DNA from: Stictocephala bisonia | Lineage: Eukaryota; Arthropoda; Insecta; Hemiptera; Membracidae | Assembly: GCA_035578905.1 (NCBI GenBank) | Contig: JAQJVL010000202.1 | Span: forward strand, 1,085,501 to 1,149,500 | Direction: 5' to 3' | Length of the DNA stretch: 64,000 nucleotides | Shown: positions 10,287-22,997 of the stretch, one piece after another | How positions within the stretch are numbered: position 1 is the first letter of the stretch | Layout of the letters: every line of letters starts with the position of its first letter | The notes under the pieces: model-generated | The model's input: only the letters and a program-made list of their open reading frames with translations | What the model was told of the DNA's origin: nothing | The model's database searches: none | Made by a program: the position numbers and the translations under genes

Positions 10287-12038
10287 AAAGTATGATTAGG
10301 GGTTTGTAGTAGTGAAAGCTTAAGGCCCTTCTATAAGTTCATGTAGAAAGGTCTTGAGTCCTAAGAAAACAATATGTTCAAAAAAGAAAAAAATACCATG
10401 CTGCCATCTGTTGCCTAACATAGCAACTATTAGAGATCCGAGTTATTTTTCGAACAATGTGACCTTTTATAAGGACATTAAGCGTTTAGTACTATAAACG
10501 GGAATTTCCGTTCAGGACTCAGGGACATGTTGCTTTGTGTACTTGTATAAGGACATAAGGCTTTAAAGACTACAAACAGTAATTTATAGCCAGGACTCAG
10601 GAGGATATGTAAGAATAATTGCTTTATGAAACTATCCTAGTTCTCTGCCTGCAGTAAACCTTTTTATCAGTTGCCTGTTAAAGTTTCGTTTAAATATACT
10701 CTTCCTACTAGTTCCAAACTCACTCAAATTTAAACGTTAAATTTACATAAACGCAACAATAGAAATGCCCCCATGTAAATAATCATTGATCTTTTTTTTC
10801 CAACTCTTATGTGTAGAACTTAGAGAAAAGCCACACGAAGAAATTTTAATGAAAATTTCTTCGCCTAGTTTTAAAAAATAGATGAAAATAAAAACTTCAA
10901 ACATTTCAACATTCAAATATTTATATATTTTTTCTATAAAACTAATTAAGAATTCACAAAGCAATTCCAACGTGCAATTCCATTCTCGGTCAAATGCAAT
11001 TTGTTTGGGAACAGATCCGTTAAAAATAACTGTTTAATTCGGATACGCGTGGTCGTAGGTTCGGTTAGAAAATAACATTGTTCTTATGGGAATAAAACCA
11101 TCATGGCAACATCCTCCGACAGCCTCTGCATAATCTTTAAGTCAAAAAGAAGGATGCGTAAATAGTTTGTTTAAATTACGATACAATATAGGATTACTAC
11201 TGAAATAAAACAAGGTTAAAATCAATTAAAATAAATTAACTAACTTCATTTCATATAATTTATAATCGTAATACACCTCGAGTTACAACTTTTTTCAAAC
11301 CATAATGGTAATTATTTTTATAAAAACCGTCTTTCCTTTTGGCGTGGATACGAGCTAAATGTGTTTGTCTCATTATACATTACATCCAGTTAATTAATTA
11401 GGTATTTAATAAAGCTTTGTGTACGTACACCGTGTCCGTGGTTCAAGGTTGTGTGGCAACCACATTACATTCTGTGACCGTGACATTGGTGGCTTAGTTT
11501 TCACTATGATTTATCTGTAGGGTTTTTTCGCTGAAACCAAATTATTTCAATAAAAGGGGGGATTGTGTAAACATTTAGCAAGCACTTAAAAATATCGAAA
11601 ATCCCGCTGTCCAGTAAATTAATTACTCGCCCTTCAATCCAAACCGATCGTTAAAGGGGAGCGTTATTATTGCGTCCCGGAAAGAACGGCATCTGGCCAC
11701 TGTTCAGTGTTCACCTGGTGTATTATTTTTGTTACAAAATTTAACCGTATTATAATAAAATTACAAGTAAATATGCACTTTTTTAACTGTAGATAACGTT
11801 ACTTTGTGTTTTTACCATCAAAATTCAAATATACGACCTGTTCGATTGTTAGACATAAATTTTATGTAAATCTACGTTTTATGTTCGAACATGAAAATCA
11901 GGCGTTTCTATGAGTTCTAACCATGGATGAGGGTTAGTTAGCAAACGAATGTACATCATGATAGTTCAACGAAAATAATCCAACCATGGAACGAAATGAA
12001 AGAAGAATTTAATTTATTCATTGCTAAAGCCTCCTGAG

Positions 12039-12041
<3 letters not shown>
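10287..12041. other. Unassigned AT-rich sequence
   Basis: Contains two similar phrases about GGACTCAGG and GGACAT at 10440-10600, suggesting a degenerate local duplication. Open frames are AT-rich and lack domains. No exon, RNA gene or mobile element was recognised. Confidence 0.5.
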
Positions 12042-12088
<47 letters not shown>

Positions 12089-12094
12089 TATATA
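12042..12094. repeat. (TA)n microsatellite
   Basis: About 26 TA units with one interruption (AAATA), just upstream of the 110-bp satellite. Confidence 0.95.
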
Positions 12095-12109
12095 ACAAAT
12101 AATAAGATT

Positions 12110-12195
12110 AACGTACCTTTTGTCGTCTTCAGCTACAAAATCCTATTTTTATTTATTGGATTACCGGTTTCAGAGTAAAAACTCCATGTTCACAT
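12110..12195 (-). mobile_element. Repeat fragment with CTGAAGACGAC / GAAACCGG motif
   Basis: On the minus strand the order is CTCTGAAACCGGTAATCC, a T/A spacer, AGGATTTTGTAGCTGAAGAC. AATCC and GGATT can pair. This arrangement is typical of terminal repeats of retroelements in many animals, Penelope-like elements being my best guess, where it relates to hammerhead-type motifs. No reverse transcriptase is present. Confidence 0.4.
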
Positions 12196-12257
12196 CCATT
12201 GTACGTTGTCAAAAGTAGAATTTAAATATAAAGCTAAATGTTGATTGTTACTCCTAG

Positions 12258-15200
12258 CTAGGAAAACGTGGTGCTAACACGTAGGTAAAGCAGCGTTTAT
12301 TGAACTAACTGAATAATGAATAATGAATAATGACTATGTATAATGAATAACTATCACCTCCAGTTTGGTGATACTATGTAGTATAGATAATTGAACGTGG
12401 CTTATCAGTATTCACATGAGGTATTGCCACTAACACGTAGGTAATGCGGCGTATGTTGAGCTATCACCTCCAGTTCGGTGATACTCTGTGGTATAGATAA
12501 TTGAACGTGACTTATCAGTATTCACGTGAGGTATTGCCACTAACACGTAGGTAATGCGGCGTATGTTGAGCTATCACCTCCAGTTCGGTGATACTCTGTG
12601 GTATAGATAATTGAACGTGGCTTATTAGTATTCACATGCGGTATTGCCACTAACACGTAGGTAATGTGGCGTATATTGAGCTATCACCTCCAGTTCGGTG
12701 ATACTCTGTGGTATAGATAATTGAACGTGACTTATTAGTATTCACGTGAGGTATTGCCACTAACACGTAGGTAATGTGGCGTATATTGAGCTATCACCTC
12801 CAGTTCGGTGATACTATGTAGTATAGAAAATTGAACGTGGCTTATCAGTATTCACATGCGGTATTGCCACTAACACGTAGGTAATGTGGCGTATATTGAG
12901 CTATCACCTCCAGTTCGGTGATACTCTGTGGTATAGATAATTGAACGTGACTTATTAGTATTCACGTGAGGTATTGCCACTAACACGTAGGTAATGTGGC
13001 GTATATTGAGCTATCACCTCCAGTTTGGTGATACTATGTAGTATAGAAAATTGAACGTGGCTTATCAGTATTCACATGCGGTATTGCCACTAACACGTAG
13101 GTCATGTGGCGTATATTGAGCTATCACCTCCAGTTTGGTGATACTATGTAGTATAGAAAATTGAACGTGGCTTATCAGTATTCACATGCGGTATTGCCAC
13201 TAACACGTAGGTAATGTGGCGTATATTGAGCTATCACCTCCAGTTCGGTGATACTCTGTGGTATAGATAATTGAACGTGACTTATTAGTATTCACATGCG
13301 GTATTGCCACTAACACGTAGGTAATGTGGCGTATATTGAGCTATCACCTCCAGTTCGGTGATACTCTGTGGTATAGATAATTGAACGTGACTTATTAGTA
13401 TTCACGTGAGGTATTGCCACTAACACGTAGGTAATGTGGCGTATATTGAGCTATCACCTCCAGTTCGGTGATACTCTGTGGTATAGATAATTGAACGTGA
13501 CTTATTAGTATTCACATGCTGTATTGCCACTAACACGTAGGTAATGTGGCGTATATTGAGCTATCACCTCCAGTTTGGTGATACTATGTAGTATAGAAAA
13601 TTAAACGTGGCTTATCAGTATTCACATGCGGTATTGCCACTAACACGTAGGTAATGTGGCGTATATTGAGCTATCACCTCCAGTTCGGTGATACTCTGTG
13701 GTATAGATAATTGAACGTGACTTATTAGTATTCACATGCGGTATTGCCACTAACACGTAGGTAATGTGGCGTATATTGAGCTATCACCTCCAGTTCGGTG
13801 ATACTCTGTGGTATAGATAATTGAACGTGACTTATTAGTATTCACGTGAGGTATTGCCACTAACACGTAGGTAATGTGGCGTATATTGAGCTATCACCTC
13901 CAGTTCGGTGATACTCTGTGGTATAGATAATTGAACGTGACTTATTAGTATTCACGTGAGGTATTGCCACTAACACGTAGGTAATGTGGCGTATATTGAG
14001 CTATCACCTCCAGTTCGGTGATACTCTGTGGTATAGATAATTGAACGTGACTTATTAGTATTCACGTGAGGTATTGCCACTAACACGTAGGTAATGTGGC
14101 GTATATTGAGCTATCACCTCCAGTTCGGTGATACTCTGTGGTATAGATAATTGAACGTGACTTATTAGTATTCACGTGAGGTATTGCCACTAACACGTAG
14201 GTAATGTGGCGTATATTGAGCTATCACCTCCAGTTCGGTGATACTCTGTGGTATAGATAATTGAACGTGACTTATTAGTATTCACGTGAGGTATTGCCAC
14301 TAACACGTAGGTAATGTGGCGTATATTGAGCTATCACCTCCAGTTCGGTGATACTCTGTGGTATAGATAATTGAACGTGACTTATTAGTATTCACGTGAG
14401 GTATTGCCACTAACACGTAGGTAATGTGGCGTATATTGAGCTATCACCTCCAGTTCGGTGATACTCTGTGGTATAGATAATTGAACGTGACTTATTAGTA
14501 TTCACGTGAGGTATTGCCACTAACACGTAGGTAATGTAGCGTATATTGAGCTATCACCTCCAGTTCGGTGATACTCTGTAGTATAGATAATTGAACGTGG
14601 CTTATCAGTATTCACATGCGGTATTGCCACTAACACGTAGGTAATGTGGCGTATATTGAGCTATCACCTCCAGTTCGGTGATACTCTGTGGTATAGATAA
14701 TTGAACGTGACTTATTAGTATTCACGTGAGGTATTGCCACTAACACGTAGGTAATGTGGCGTATATTGAGCTATCACCTCCAGTTCGGTGATACTCTGTG
14801 GTATAGATAATTGAACGTGACTTATTAGTATTCACGTGAGGTATTGCCACTAACACGTAGGTAATGTGGCGTATATTGAGCTATCACCTCCAGTTCGGTG
14901 ATACTCTGTGGTATAGATAATTGAACGTGACTTATTAGTATTCACGTGAGGTATTGCCGCTAACACGTAGGTAATGTGGCGTATATTGAGCTATCACCTC
15001 CAGTTCGGTGATACTCTGTGGTATTGATAATTGAACGTGGCTTATTAGTATTCATGTGAGGTATTGCCGCTAACACGTAGGTAATGCGGTGTTTATTGAA
15101 CTAACTATCGCCTCCAGTTCGGTGATACTCTGTGGTATAGATAATTGTACGTGGCTTATCAGTATTCACGTGAGGTATTGCCGCTAACACGTAGGTAATG

Positions 15201-18115
15201 CGGTGTTTATTGAACTAACTATCGCCTCCAGTTCGGTGATACTCTGTGGTATAGATAATTGAACGTGGCTTATCAGTATTCACGTGAGGTATTGCCGCTA
15301 ACACGTAGGTAATGCGGTGTTTAGTGAACTAACTATCGCCTCCAGTTCGGTGATACTCTGTGGTATAGATAATTGAACGTGGCTTATCAGTATTCACGTG
15401 AGGTATTGCCGCTAACACGTAGGTAATGTGGCGTATATTGAGCTATCACCTCCAGTTCGGTGATACTCTGTGGTATAGATAATTGAACGTGACTTATTAG
15501 TATTCACGTGAGGTATTGCCACTAACACGTAGGTAATGTAGCGTATATTGAGCTATCACCTCCAGTTCGGTGATACTCTGTAGTATAGATAATTGAACGT
15601 GGCTTATCAGTATTCACATGCGGTATTGCCACTAACACGTAGGTAATGTGGCGTATATTGAGCTATCACCTCCAGTTCGGTGATACTCTGTGGTATAGAT
15701 AATTGAACGTGACTTATTAGTATTCACGTGAGGTATTGCCACTAACACGTAGGTAATGTGGCGTATATTGAGCTATCACCTCCAGTTCGGTGATACTCTG
15801 TGGTATAGATAATTGAACGTGACTTATTAGTATTCACGTGAGGTATTGCCACTAACACGTAGGTAATGTGGCGTATATTGAGCTATCACCTCCAGTTCGG
15901 TGATACTCTGTGGTATAGATAATTGAACGTGACTTATTAGTATTCACGTGAGGTATTGCCGCTAACACGTAGGTAATGTGGCGTATATTGAGCTATCACC
16001 TCCAGTTCGGTGATATTCTGTGGTATTGATAATTGAACGTGGCTTATTAGTATTCATGTGAGGTATTGCCGCTAACACGTAGGTAATGCGTGTTTATTGA
16101 ACTAACTATCGCCTCCAGTTCGGTGGTACTCTGTGGTATTGATAATTGAACGTGGCTTATTAGCATTCACGTGAGGTATTGCCGCTAACACGTAGGTAAT
16201 GCGTGTTTATTGAACTAACTATCGCCTCCAGTTCGGTGGTACTCTGTGGTATTGATAATTGAACGTGGCTTATTAGTATTCACGTGAGGTATTGCCGCTA
16301 AGACGTAGGTAATGCGTGTTTATTGAGCTAACTATCGCCTCCAGTTCGGTGGTACTCTGTGGTATTGATAATTGAACGTGGCTTATCAGTATTCACGTTA
16401 GGTATTGCCACTAACACGTAGGTAATGTGGCGTATATTGAGCTATCACCTCCAGTTCGGTGATACTCTGTGGTATAGATAATTGAACGTGACTTATTAGT
16501 ATTCACGTGAGGTATTGCCACTAACACGTAGGTAATGTGGCGTATATTGAGCTATCACCTCCAGTTCGGTGATACTCTGTGGTATAGATAATTGAACGTG
16601 ACTTATTAGTATTCACGTGAGGTATTGCCACTAACACGTAGGTAATGTGGCGTATATTGAGCTATCACCTCCAGTTCGGTGATACTCTGTGGTATTGATA
16701 ATTGAACGTGACTTATTAGTATTCACGTGAGGTATTGCCACTAACACGTAGGTAATGTGGCGTATATTGAGCTATCACCTCCAGTTCGGTGATACTCTGT
16801 GGTATAGATAATTGAACGTGACTTATTAGTATTCACGTGAGGTATTGCCACTAACACGTAGGTAATGCGGCGTATATTGAGCTATCACCTCCAGTTCGGT
16901 GATACTCTGTGGTATTGATAATTGAACGTGGCTTATCAGTATTCACGTGAGGTATTACCGCTAACACGTAGGTAATGCGGTGTTTATTGAACTAACTATC
17001 GCCTCCAGTTCGGTGATACTCTGTGGTATTGATAATTGAACGTGGCTTATCAGTATTCACGTTAGGTATTGCCACTAACACGTAGGTAATGTGGCGTATA
17101 TTGAGCTATCACCTCCAGTTCGGTGATACTCTGTGGTATAGATAATTGAACGTGACTTATTAGTATTCACGTGAGGTATTGCCACTAACACGTAGGTAAT
17201 GTGGCGTATATTGAGCTATCACCTCCAGTTCGGTGATACTCTGTGGTATAGATAATTGAACGTGACTTATTAGTATTCACGTGAGGTATTGCCACTAACA
17301 CGTAGGTAATGTGGCGTATATTGAGCTATCACCTCCAGTTCGGTGATACTCTGTGGTATTGATAATTGAACGTGACTTATTAGTATTCACGTGAGGTATT
17401 GCCACTAACACGTAGGTAATGTGGCGTATATTGAGCTATCACCTCCAGTTCGGTGATACTCTGTGGTATAGATAATTGAACGTGACTTATTAGTATTCAC
17501 GTGAGGTATTGCCGCTAACACGTAGGTAATGTGGCGTATATTGAGCTATCACCTCCAGTTCGGTGATACTCTGTGGTATTGATAATTGAACGTGGCTTAT
17601 TAGTATTCATGTGAGGTATTGCCGCTAACACGTAGGTAATGCGTGTTTATTGAATTAACTATCGCCTCCAGTTCGGTGGTACTCTGTGGTATTGATAATT
17701 GAACGTGGCTTATTAGTATTCATGTGAGGTATTGCCGCTAACACGTAGGTAATGCGTGTTTATTGAACTAACTATCGCCTCCAGTTCGGTGGTACTCTGT
17801 GGTATTGATAATTGAACGTGGCTTATTAGTATTCACGTGATGTATTGCCGCTAACACGTAGGTAATGCGTGTTTATTGAACTAACTATCGCCTCCAGTTC
17901 GGTGGTACTCTGTGGTATTGATAATTGAACGTGGCTTATCAGTATTCACGTTAGGTATTGCCGCTAACACGTAGGTAATGCGGTGTTTATTGAACTAACT
18001 ATCGCCTCCAGTTCGGTGATACTCTGTGGTATAGATAATTGTACGTGGCTTATCAGTATTCACGTGTGGCATTGGTGCTAACACGTTGGTAATGCGGTGT
18101 TTATTGAACTAATGG
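12258..18115 (+). repeat. 110-bp satellite array, about 52 units
   Basis: The main unit is 110 bp: CTATCACCTCCAGTTCGGTG, then ATACTCTGTGGTATAGATAA, TTGAACGTGACTTATTAGTA, TTCACGTGAGGTATTGCCAC, TAACACGTAGGTAATGTGGC and GTATATTGAG. Variants of 114 bp (TGAACTAACTATCGCC) and 113 bp (GCGTGTTTATTGAAC) occur in clusters near 15060-15420, 16080-16390, 16980, 17640-17950 and at the 3' end. Sets of variants recur at 1002-bp and 664-bp intervals, so higher-order repeats exist. Both edge units are diverged (GGTGCTAACACG). No open frame spans it and no gene is suspected. Confidence 0.97.
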
Positions 18116-18714
18116 TAGACTCAACTCATCAATGTGAAAGCCCCATTGTATGCCAACATTCAAATTTCCCATTCCCCCTCACCTTCTTACCGTCAATCAC
18201 ATGTTTCGTTTCACCCCCCCTCGCAGTATTCACTGCGAGTTCTACGTACATCTTGTGTTGCTCATTTCCGTTACATAGAAATCTAAAGCTATTTATCGTT
18301 TACTATATATTTGCTTTCACATGTTTTCCTTACGAATACGTAAGATATTTTATGTAAATAGTGTTTTACATAAATATTTAACAAAAGAAACAGTGACAAC
18401 GAATGTTTTGGTTAAATATTGTTTTAAAAATGTATCCTTTTACTATGCAACAAACAATACAGTACTAAGAATATTTTTACCAAGCTTAATTGTCTAAAGC
18501 TTTTGGTTTTTTGGGAACTGTAAATAGTCAGTTAGTGGTATTTGGATTTTAAATTCATCGATTATTTCATGTTTAATTACAAATTAGTTTACATGAAGTC
18601 ATTAGTTGAAGTTTAAAACATAATTAATAAAAAAAGACAAACATGAAATTGGGTTTGGAAAATAAATTAGTTTATAAAAACTTGTTTTCAAGATAGTGTA
18701 TGTGTTTATTAGGG

Positions 18715-18716
<2 letters not shown>
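18116..18716. other. Unassigned AT-rich sequence
   Basis: Directly follows the satellite. The 86-codon frame at 18097-18357 starts within the satellite edge and has no domain. No RNA or exon was recognised. Confidence 0.5.

Positions 18717-18772
<56 letters not shown>
18717..18772. repeat. (TA)n microsatellite
   Basis: Uninterrupted TA units, immediately left of a 26-bp direct repeat and the CA tract. Confidence 0.95.
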
Positions 18773-19026
<254 letters not shown>

Positions 19027-20290
19027 GTACAGAAAATTAGATAAATGATCAGAGACAACTCACTCAGGAGCCCCTGGAGCTCGTATCTTTATTCCCACTG
19101 TCTGTTTGTTGCGCGAAGGAATTTGACAGGAATGCAACATCAACACTGGCTCGTTTAATTTGCGAGTCTTTATTTCCATCTCCGGTTTCTCTCCGTCTTT
19201 GTAACTCCAAAGTGTAAAAACCGTCTCGCAGTACCATCTTCATTTCCGGTGAGTTCCGGCAGTTTCCGGCCGGCCGGCCAATCAGCGCCGCGATATGTCT
19301 CCGTCTGCTCCACCACTGCCTTCTCTATCATTTCACGCTCCCTCCTCTTGTTACACCTGCCTGTGTATTTAACAAAATACCACTCGCAACATTAAATAAC
19401 AGTTTTAATGTTTAATTGGATCAATCAGATTATCGAACATTAATTATTGAACTACTAAAATGAAAACCAATTTCCTTATGAAGCTGATTATAAAAATAAT
19501 ATCATTAAAAAGAATACATTATTCTCATTCCCCGAATATTAATTAGAACTAACTAACAATGCGTGTGGTGTTAAACTTTACTTTTCAGGTATACTAACGC
19601 GCTCATTTTAAACGCTTTCTCCAGTGCCAGGCAGGAGTTTTCAAAGTTGCTCTCTGCCAGTGCCATTGGTTTTCCATCAATTTTTGCAGTGAACCATTAA
19701 AAAATTCATATATGTGTTATTTCTTACACAAAATTAATTATTTTCATACCTAATTATACTTAAATAACTAGTTTATTAAAATAACATATTCAAAATAGCC
19801 TTATACTACATTTGCTATTTTTATTAAAAATAAATTTACAAGAAAACATATTCAACTTTTTTTTCTTTAGGCATCCATCCTTATGACCATGATAAAAATG
19901 GATGGTCTCTATTCAACCACTTTACTGTAAAGACAATGTTTAGTTATTAACATACTTTTGAAATTTCACAATAATGTTTTGACAAATGAAAAAGTTACGG
20001 TTATTTTTAAGTTGTTCAAAACCTGACATGTTTTCTGACATGTTTTGGAACCTTTTGTATCATAATAACTAACTATTATACAAACATATTACAAAATTAT
20101 GGTTTTTATGTAAAAGTATTTGTTAAGAAATGAGGAGATAATCGTAAATCGATCAAAAGATTAATATTTTTGAATTTTTCAATTAATTTTGTTTGCATAG
20201 TTAGCACTGTTGGCACTTTATGCATAGTTTTTTGGACGTCCGGATAACAGTTGGAACTAAACTGGTTTTAAATTTAGAAGTCTCAGAGAA
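19027..20290. other. Unassigned sequence
   Basis: A GC-richer block at 19070-19340 includes the nested palindrome GGCCGGCCGGCC and could be a conserved or regulatory patch. The remainder is AT-rich. No exon borders or known coding motifs are seen. Confidence 0.45.
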
Positions 20291-20420
20291 ACCACTGAGG
20301 ATGCCACATCACAGTATGGGCGAAACGTCTGGTCATCTTGTAAATATTGTAGATAGTACCTTGACGCGGTTGTCACCAGAAACTGTAGATTCTAGTTATG
20401 ACACCGGCCGCTTAAGCCTA
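20291..20420 (+). mobile_element. Repeat fragment with CTGAGGATGCC / GGGCGAAACGTC motif
   Basis: CTGAGGATGCC, a short spacer and GGGCGAAACGTCTGG form a hairpin-capable motif commonly found near the ends of retroelements. The surrounding 85-codon frame (20220-20477) is a by-product; no protein domain is present. Confidence 0.35.
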
Positions 20421-20995
20421 AATTCTAAGATGGTTTTAAATTTGGCTCCTTGCTTTGATAATTATAAAAAAACGTAGATTTGTAACACGTTAAATTTCAG
20501 ATAACGTACACACGCACGACTGTGCGCTGCAGAACTATCACGGACGCGTACAACAAACAGCTGATACACCTTTGTAACAGGTATTCCACCATATTGTTGA
20601 ATTGTCAAAGGTCCTGGCCTGTTGGGTCGTCCTGAGCCCTGATTTACTTCAGCACGGCCACATATATCACAGCCCCCAGAGGCCTCTACCTCAGTCACCC
20701 GCTGATTTGTGCCTTCACCTCCGCCAATATCACTTCCTTCCCGCTCCCTTGCCCTTTCTTTCCCAGCTCAACATAAAATATATGATCCACCGTCCGGTAG
20801 TTAAGAGGGTTCGGTAAAGAAGAGCCTTATTATTGCGTCCAGAGAGTTGGTCCTCTGTGAGACGGATAAACTGACAACGCTGTAAACAGGTTATCATAAT
20901 AATGGTTGTAACGTAAAATAAGCAATTCTTTGTTGTAGAATTTAAAGAAAAATGTAAAGAAGGGTTTCCCATCAACTCTTTTATTTATAGAATTA
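20421..20995. other. Unassigned sequence, moderately GC-rich in the middle
   Basis: Overlapping short frames at 20462-20975 on both strands have no known domain. No paired acceptor and donor sites with a convincing frame were found. Confidence 0.45.
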
Positions 20996-21430
20996 ATCTA
21001 ATTAACACATGGTCACTCGTAACGTAAAAAAGTACAAGAAATAATTTAAAGTCGTAATAAAACATTTAAAATATTTTAGTCTGATTTTTCCTTATAAATA
21101 GAGAGTACAATTACCGAACTACAAACTTTATCCTCTAATTATTTTGGAGACAATTTATCTAGTTACCACATAGTCAATCATACCGTAAAAAATTACAAAA
21201 TATAATTTTAAAAAATGGCAAAATATTAAAAATATTTTAGGCTGATATTTTCTTTTTCTTTTTTTATATAAAACATTTCTGAATAAAAGTGAACAGTTAC
21301 CGAGATGCAAATGTTAACCTCTTTTTACTAGTTTTATTTTTATTTTTTACAATTTATTTACAGTTGTTTACTATCAGTCCAGTCATAACGTAAAAAAATA
21401 CATAATTTTAACTTTCTTTATAAAAAAAAG
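20996..21430 (+). repeat. Degenerate tandem repeat of about 160-200 bp, 2.5 units
   Basis: The phrase CACATGGTCACTCGTAACGT recurs as CACATAGTCAATCATACCGT and CTATCAGTCCAGTCATAACG at about 21006, 21166 and 21370. Each is followed by AAAAAA-TACA and a block containing AAAATATTTTAG and TACCGA in the first units. Confidence 0.65.
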
Positions 21431-22049
21431 AAATAATTTTAACTACTTTTTTGTCTCGATTTAGTCAGCGGTAAGGTCCATCTAGAACCCATTGAGTCTG
21501 TCGCTGTTGGTGGTTGATTATGAAAAGGAAATAGCTGACGAACCGAGTTGTGCAATGCAGCGCCGGCCACCCCATTGTATGTACACCAACCATTGTGGCT
21601 GCGGGAGGAAAAATGTACACTGACAGCCCTATGAACGACCATTTGTGACCACTGTGTGCTGTGCAGTAGGCATATTATAATCCGTTGTTTGGGTCGCTAC
21701 ACCCCCACCCACCACCCCTATCTCTCGTATGTCTGTTGCTAATGATGGTTTCTTGCTCGAGGCTACACCCCTCCCCTTGTCTTGTGGTGGCCCATTCTAC
21801 TATCCGCACCAAAAACATTACCACAAAACTCTTCCCCTAATTCAGTTTCTCCCCTTCTTGTTTTACCAGTTGAGAATTTCCTCCTAATTCATTTCGTTTA
21901 AGATAAAATTACCAGGTAATGGCATTTCGTTCCTCAACGTTCCTTCCGTCTGATTTCACCGCATAGAACAATCATCGTTGTTTTTGTCTACAGTTTTAGT
22001 CGGGTGAAACTGTTATCTTACTGTGTATCTTGCCCTTATTATAGGATCA
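21431..22049. other. Unassigned sequence
   Basis: Mixed composition with C-rich patches near 21700-21850. A 67-codon minus-strand frame (21439-21642) has no domain. Nothing is supported. Confidence 0.5.
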
Positions 22050-22245
22050 ATACATTTGCTGTAGACGCGCGCCTGTGCTGCTATCTAAAGTGATTGGTTT
22101 CAAATAAGTGCTCAGAGGACTATTTGGCGTACTATAGTCCAGCTATTAGTCACTTCAGCGTGTGCTGGAGAGAGAGAGAGGGAGGAGACTACTGGCGCTA
22201 CCTGTGAAAACAGAACAGGAAACCCTGCTTCACTAGACAGCCTTC
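22050..22245 (+). repeat. Interspersed repeat family B, copy 3
   Basis: Begins TTTGCTGTAGACGCGCGCCT, then CTGTGCTGCTATCTAA, GCGTGTGCTGGAGAGAGAGA, GGCGCTACCTGTGAAAACAG, GAAACCCTGCTTCACT. Colinear with copy 2. Confidence 0.75.
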
Positions 22246-22439
22246 GTGTTATAATATTCAATGCTCTTCCACTTGCTTTTTTGCTCTTAATAGTAATTAA
22301 ATATACACATAAACTAAGTGAATACAGATGACTGATATCTTAATATTGTGGTACAGTTATTTATTTATTTTAAGATGAGGCCTTCCTCTACGCGTTCCCC
22401 ATAAACTATTGATCTGAGCAGGGTAAAGGGCAGAACCAG

Positions 22440-22560
22440 TATCAGTACAAGGTGAAATTAGTGATAAAAACTAAGTCAAGGCCAGGATTCGAACCTGTGT
22501 TAACTCTAGCTTCGTACGAAGTCCTGAAGCCTTAAACCGCTCGGCCACTGGCTCTCCTAG
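22440..22560 (-). mobile_element. tRNA-Leu/Ser-like SINE head or tRNA pseudogene
   Basis: On the minus strand it reads GTGGCCGAGCGGTTTAAGGC, close to the D arm of a class II (Leu/Ser) tRNA, then a variable region and a perfect B box GGTTCGAATCC. The acceptor stem does not pair, so it is not an intact tRNA. Sequence just beyond it (CCCATAAACTATTGATCTGA) resembles CCCATAGACTATTAGATCCG near 43398, supporting a dispersed SINE. Confidence 0.55.
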
Positions 22561-22684
22561 CTAAACTTAAAATAAAAAACTTTTCTTAAGGGCATTTAGA
22601 ATTTTCGTACATGTTATAAAATTACTGGATGTTATAAATTTTAATGGGATCTTGGGTTAATTTATCGCAGTCACAGAAAGCAAC

Positions 22685-22997
22685 GCGATGATAGTTAAAC
22701 ACTGCTTGGCGATGATAGTTAAACACTGCTTGGCGATGATAGTTAAACACTGCTTGGCGATGATAGTTAAACACTGCTTGGTGATGATAATTAAACACTG
22801 CTTGGCGATGATAGTTAAACGCTGCTTGGCGATGATAGTTAAACGCTGCTTGGCGATGATAGTTAAACACTGCTTGGCGATGATAGTTAAACACTGCTTG
22901 GCGATGATAGTTAAACACTGATTGGCGATGATAGTTAAACACTGCTTGGCGATGATAGTTAAACACTGCTTGGCGATGATAGTTAAACACTGCTTGG
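22685..22997 (+). repeat. 24-bp minisatellite, 13 units
   Basis: Unit GCGATGATAGTTAAACACTG plus CTTG, highly uniform with a few single-base variants. Because 24 is divisible by three, frames of 77 and 122 codons appear on the two strands (octapeptide MIVKHCLA or AVFNYHRQ). They lack flanking coding signal and are artefacts. Confidence 0.95.

Noticed and set aside
22464..22558. Functional tRNA-Leu or tRNA-Ser gene (minus strand)
   Set aside because: D-arm and B box are excellent, but acceptor-stem pairing fails and the flanks match another locus, favouring a SINE head or pseudogene.
22622..22990. Octapeptide-repeat frames (AVFNYHRQ / MIVKHCLA); also considered as a CRISPR array
   Set aside because: 24-bp direct tandem units without spacers; eukaryotic context; no cas genes. 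A minisatellite explains it.
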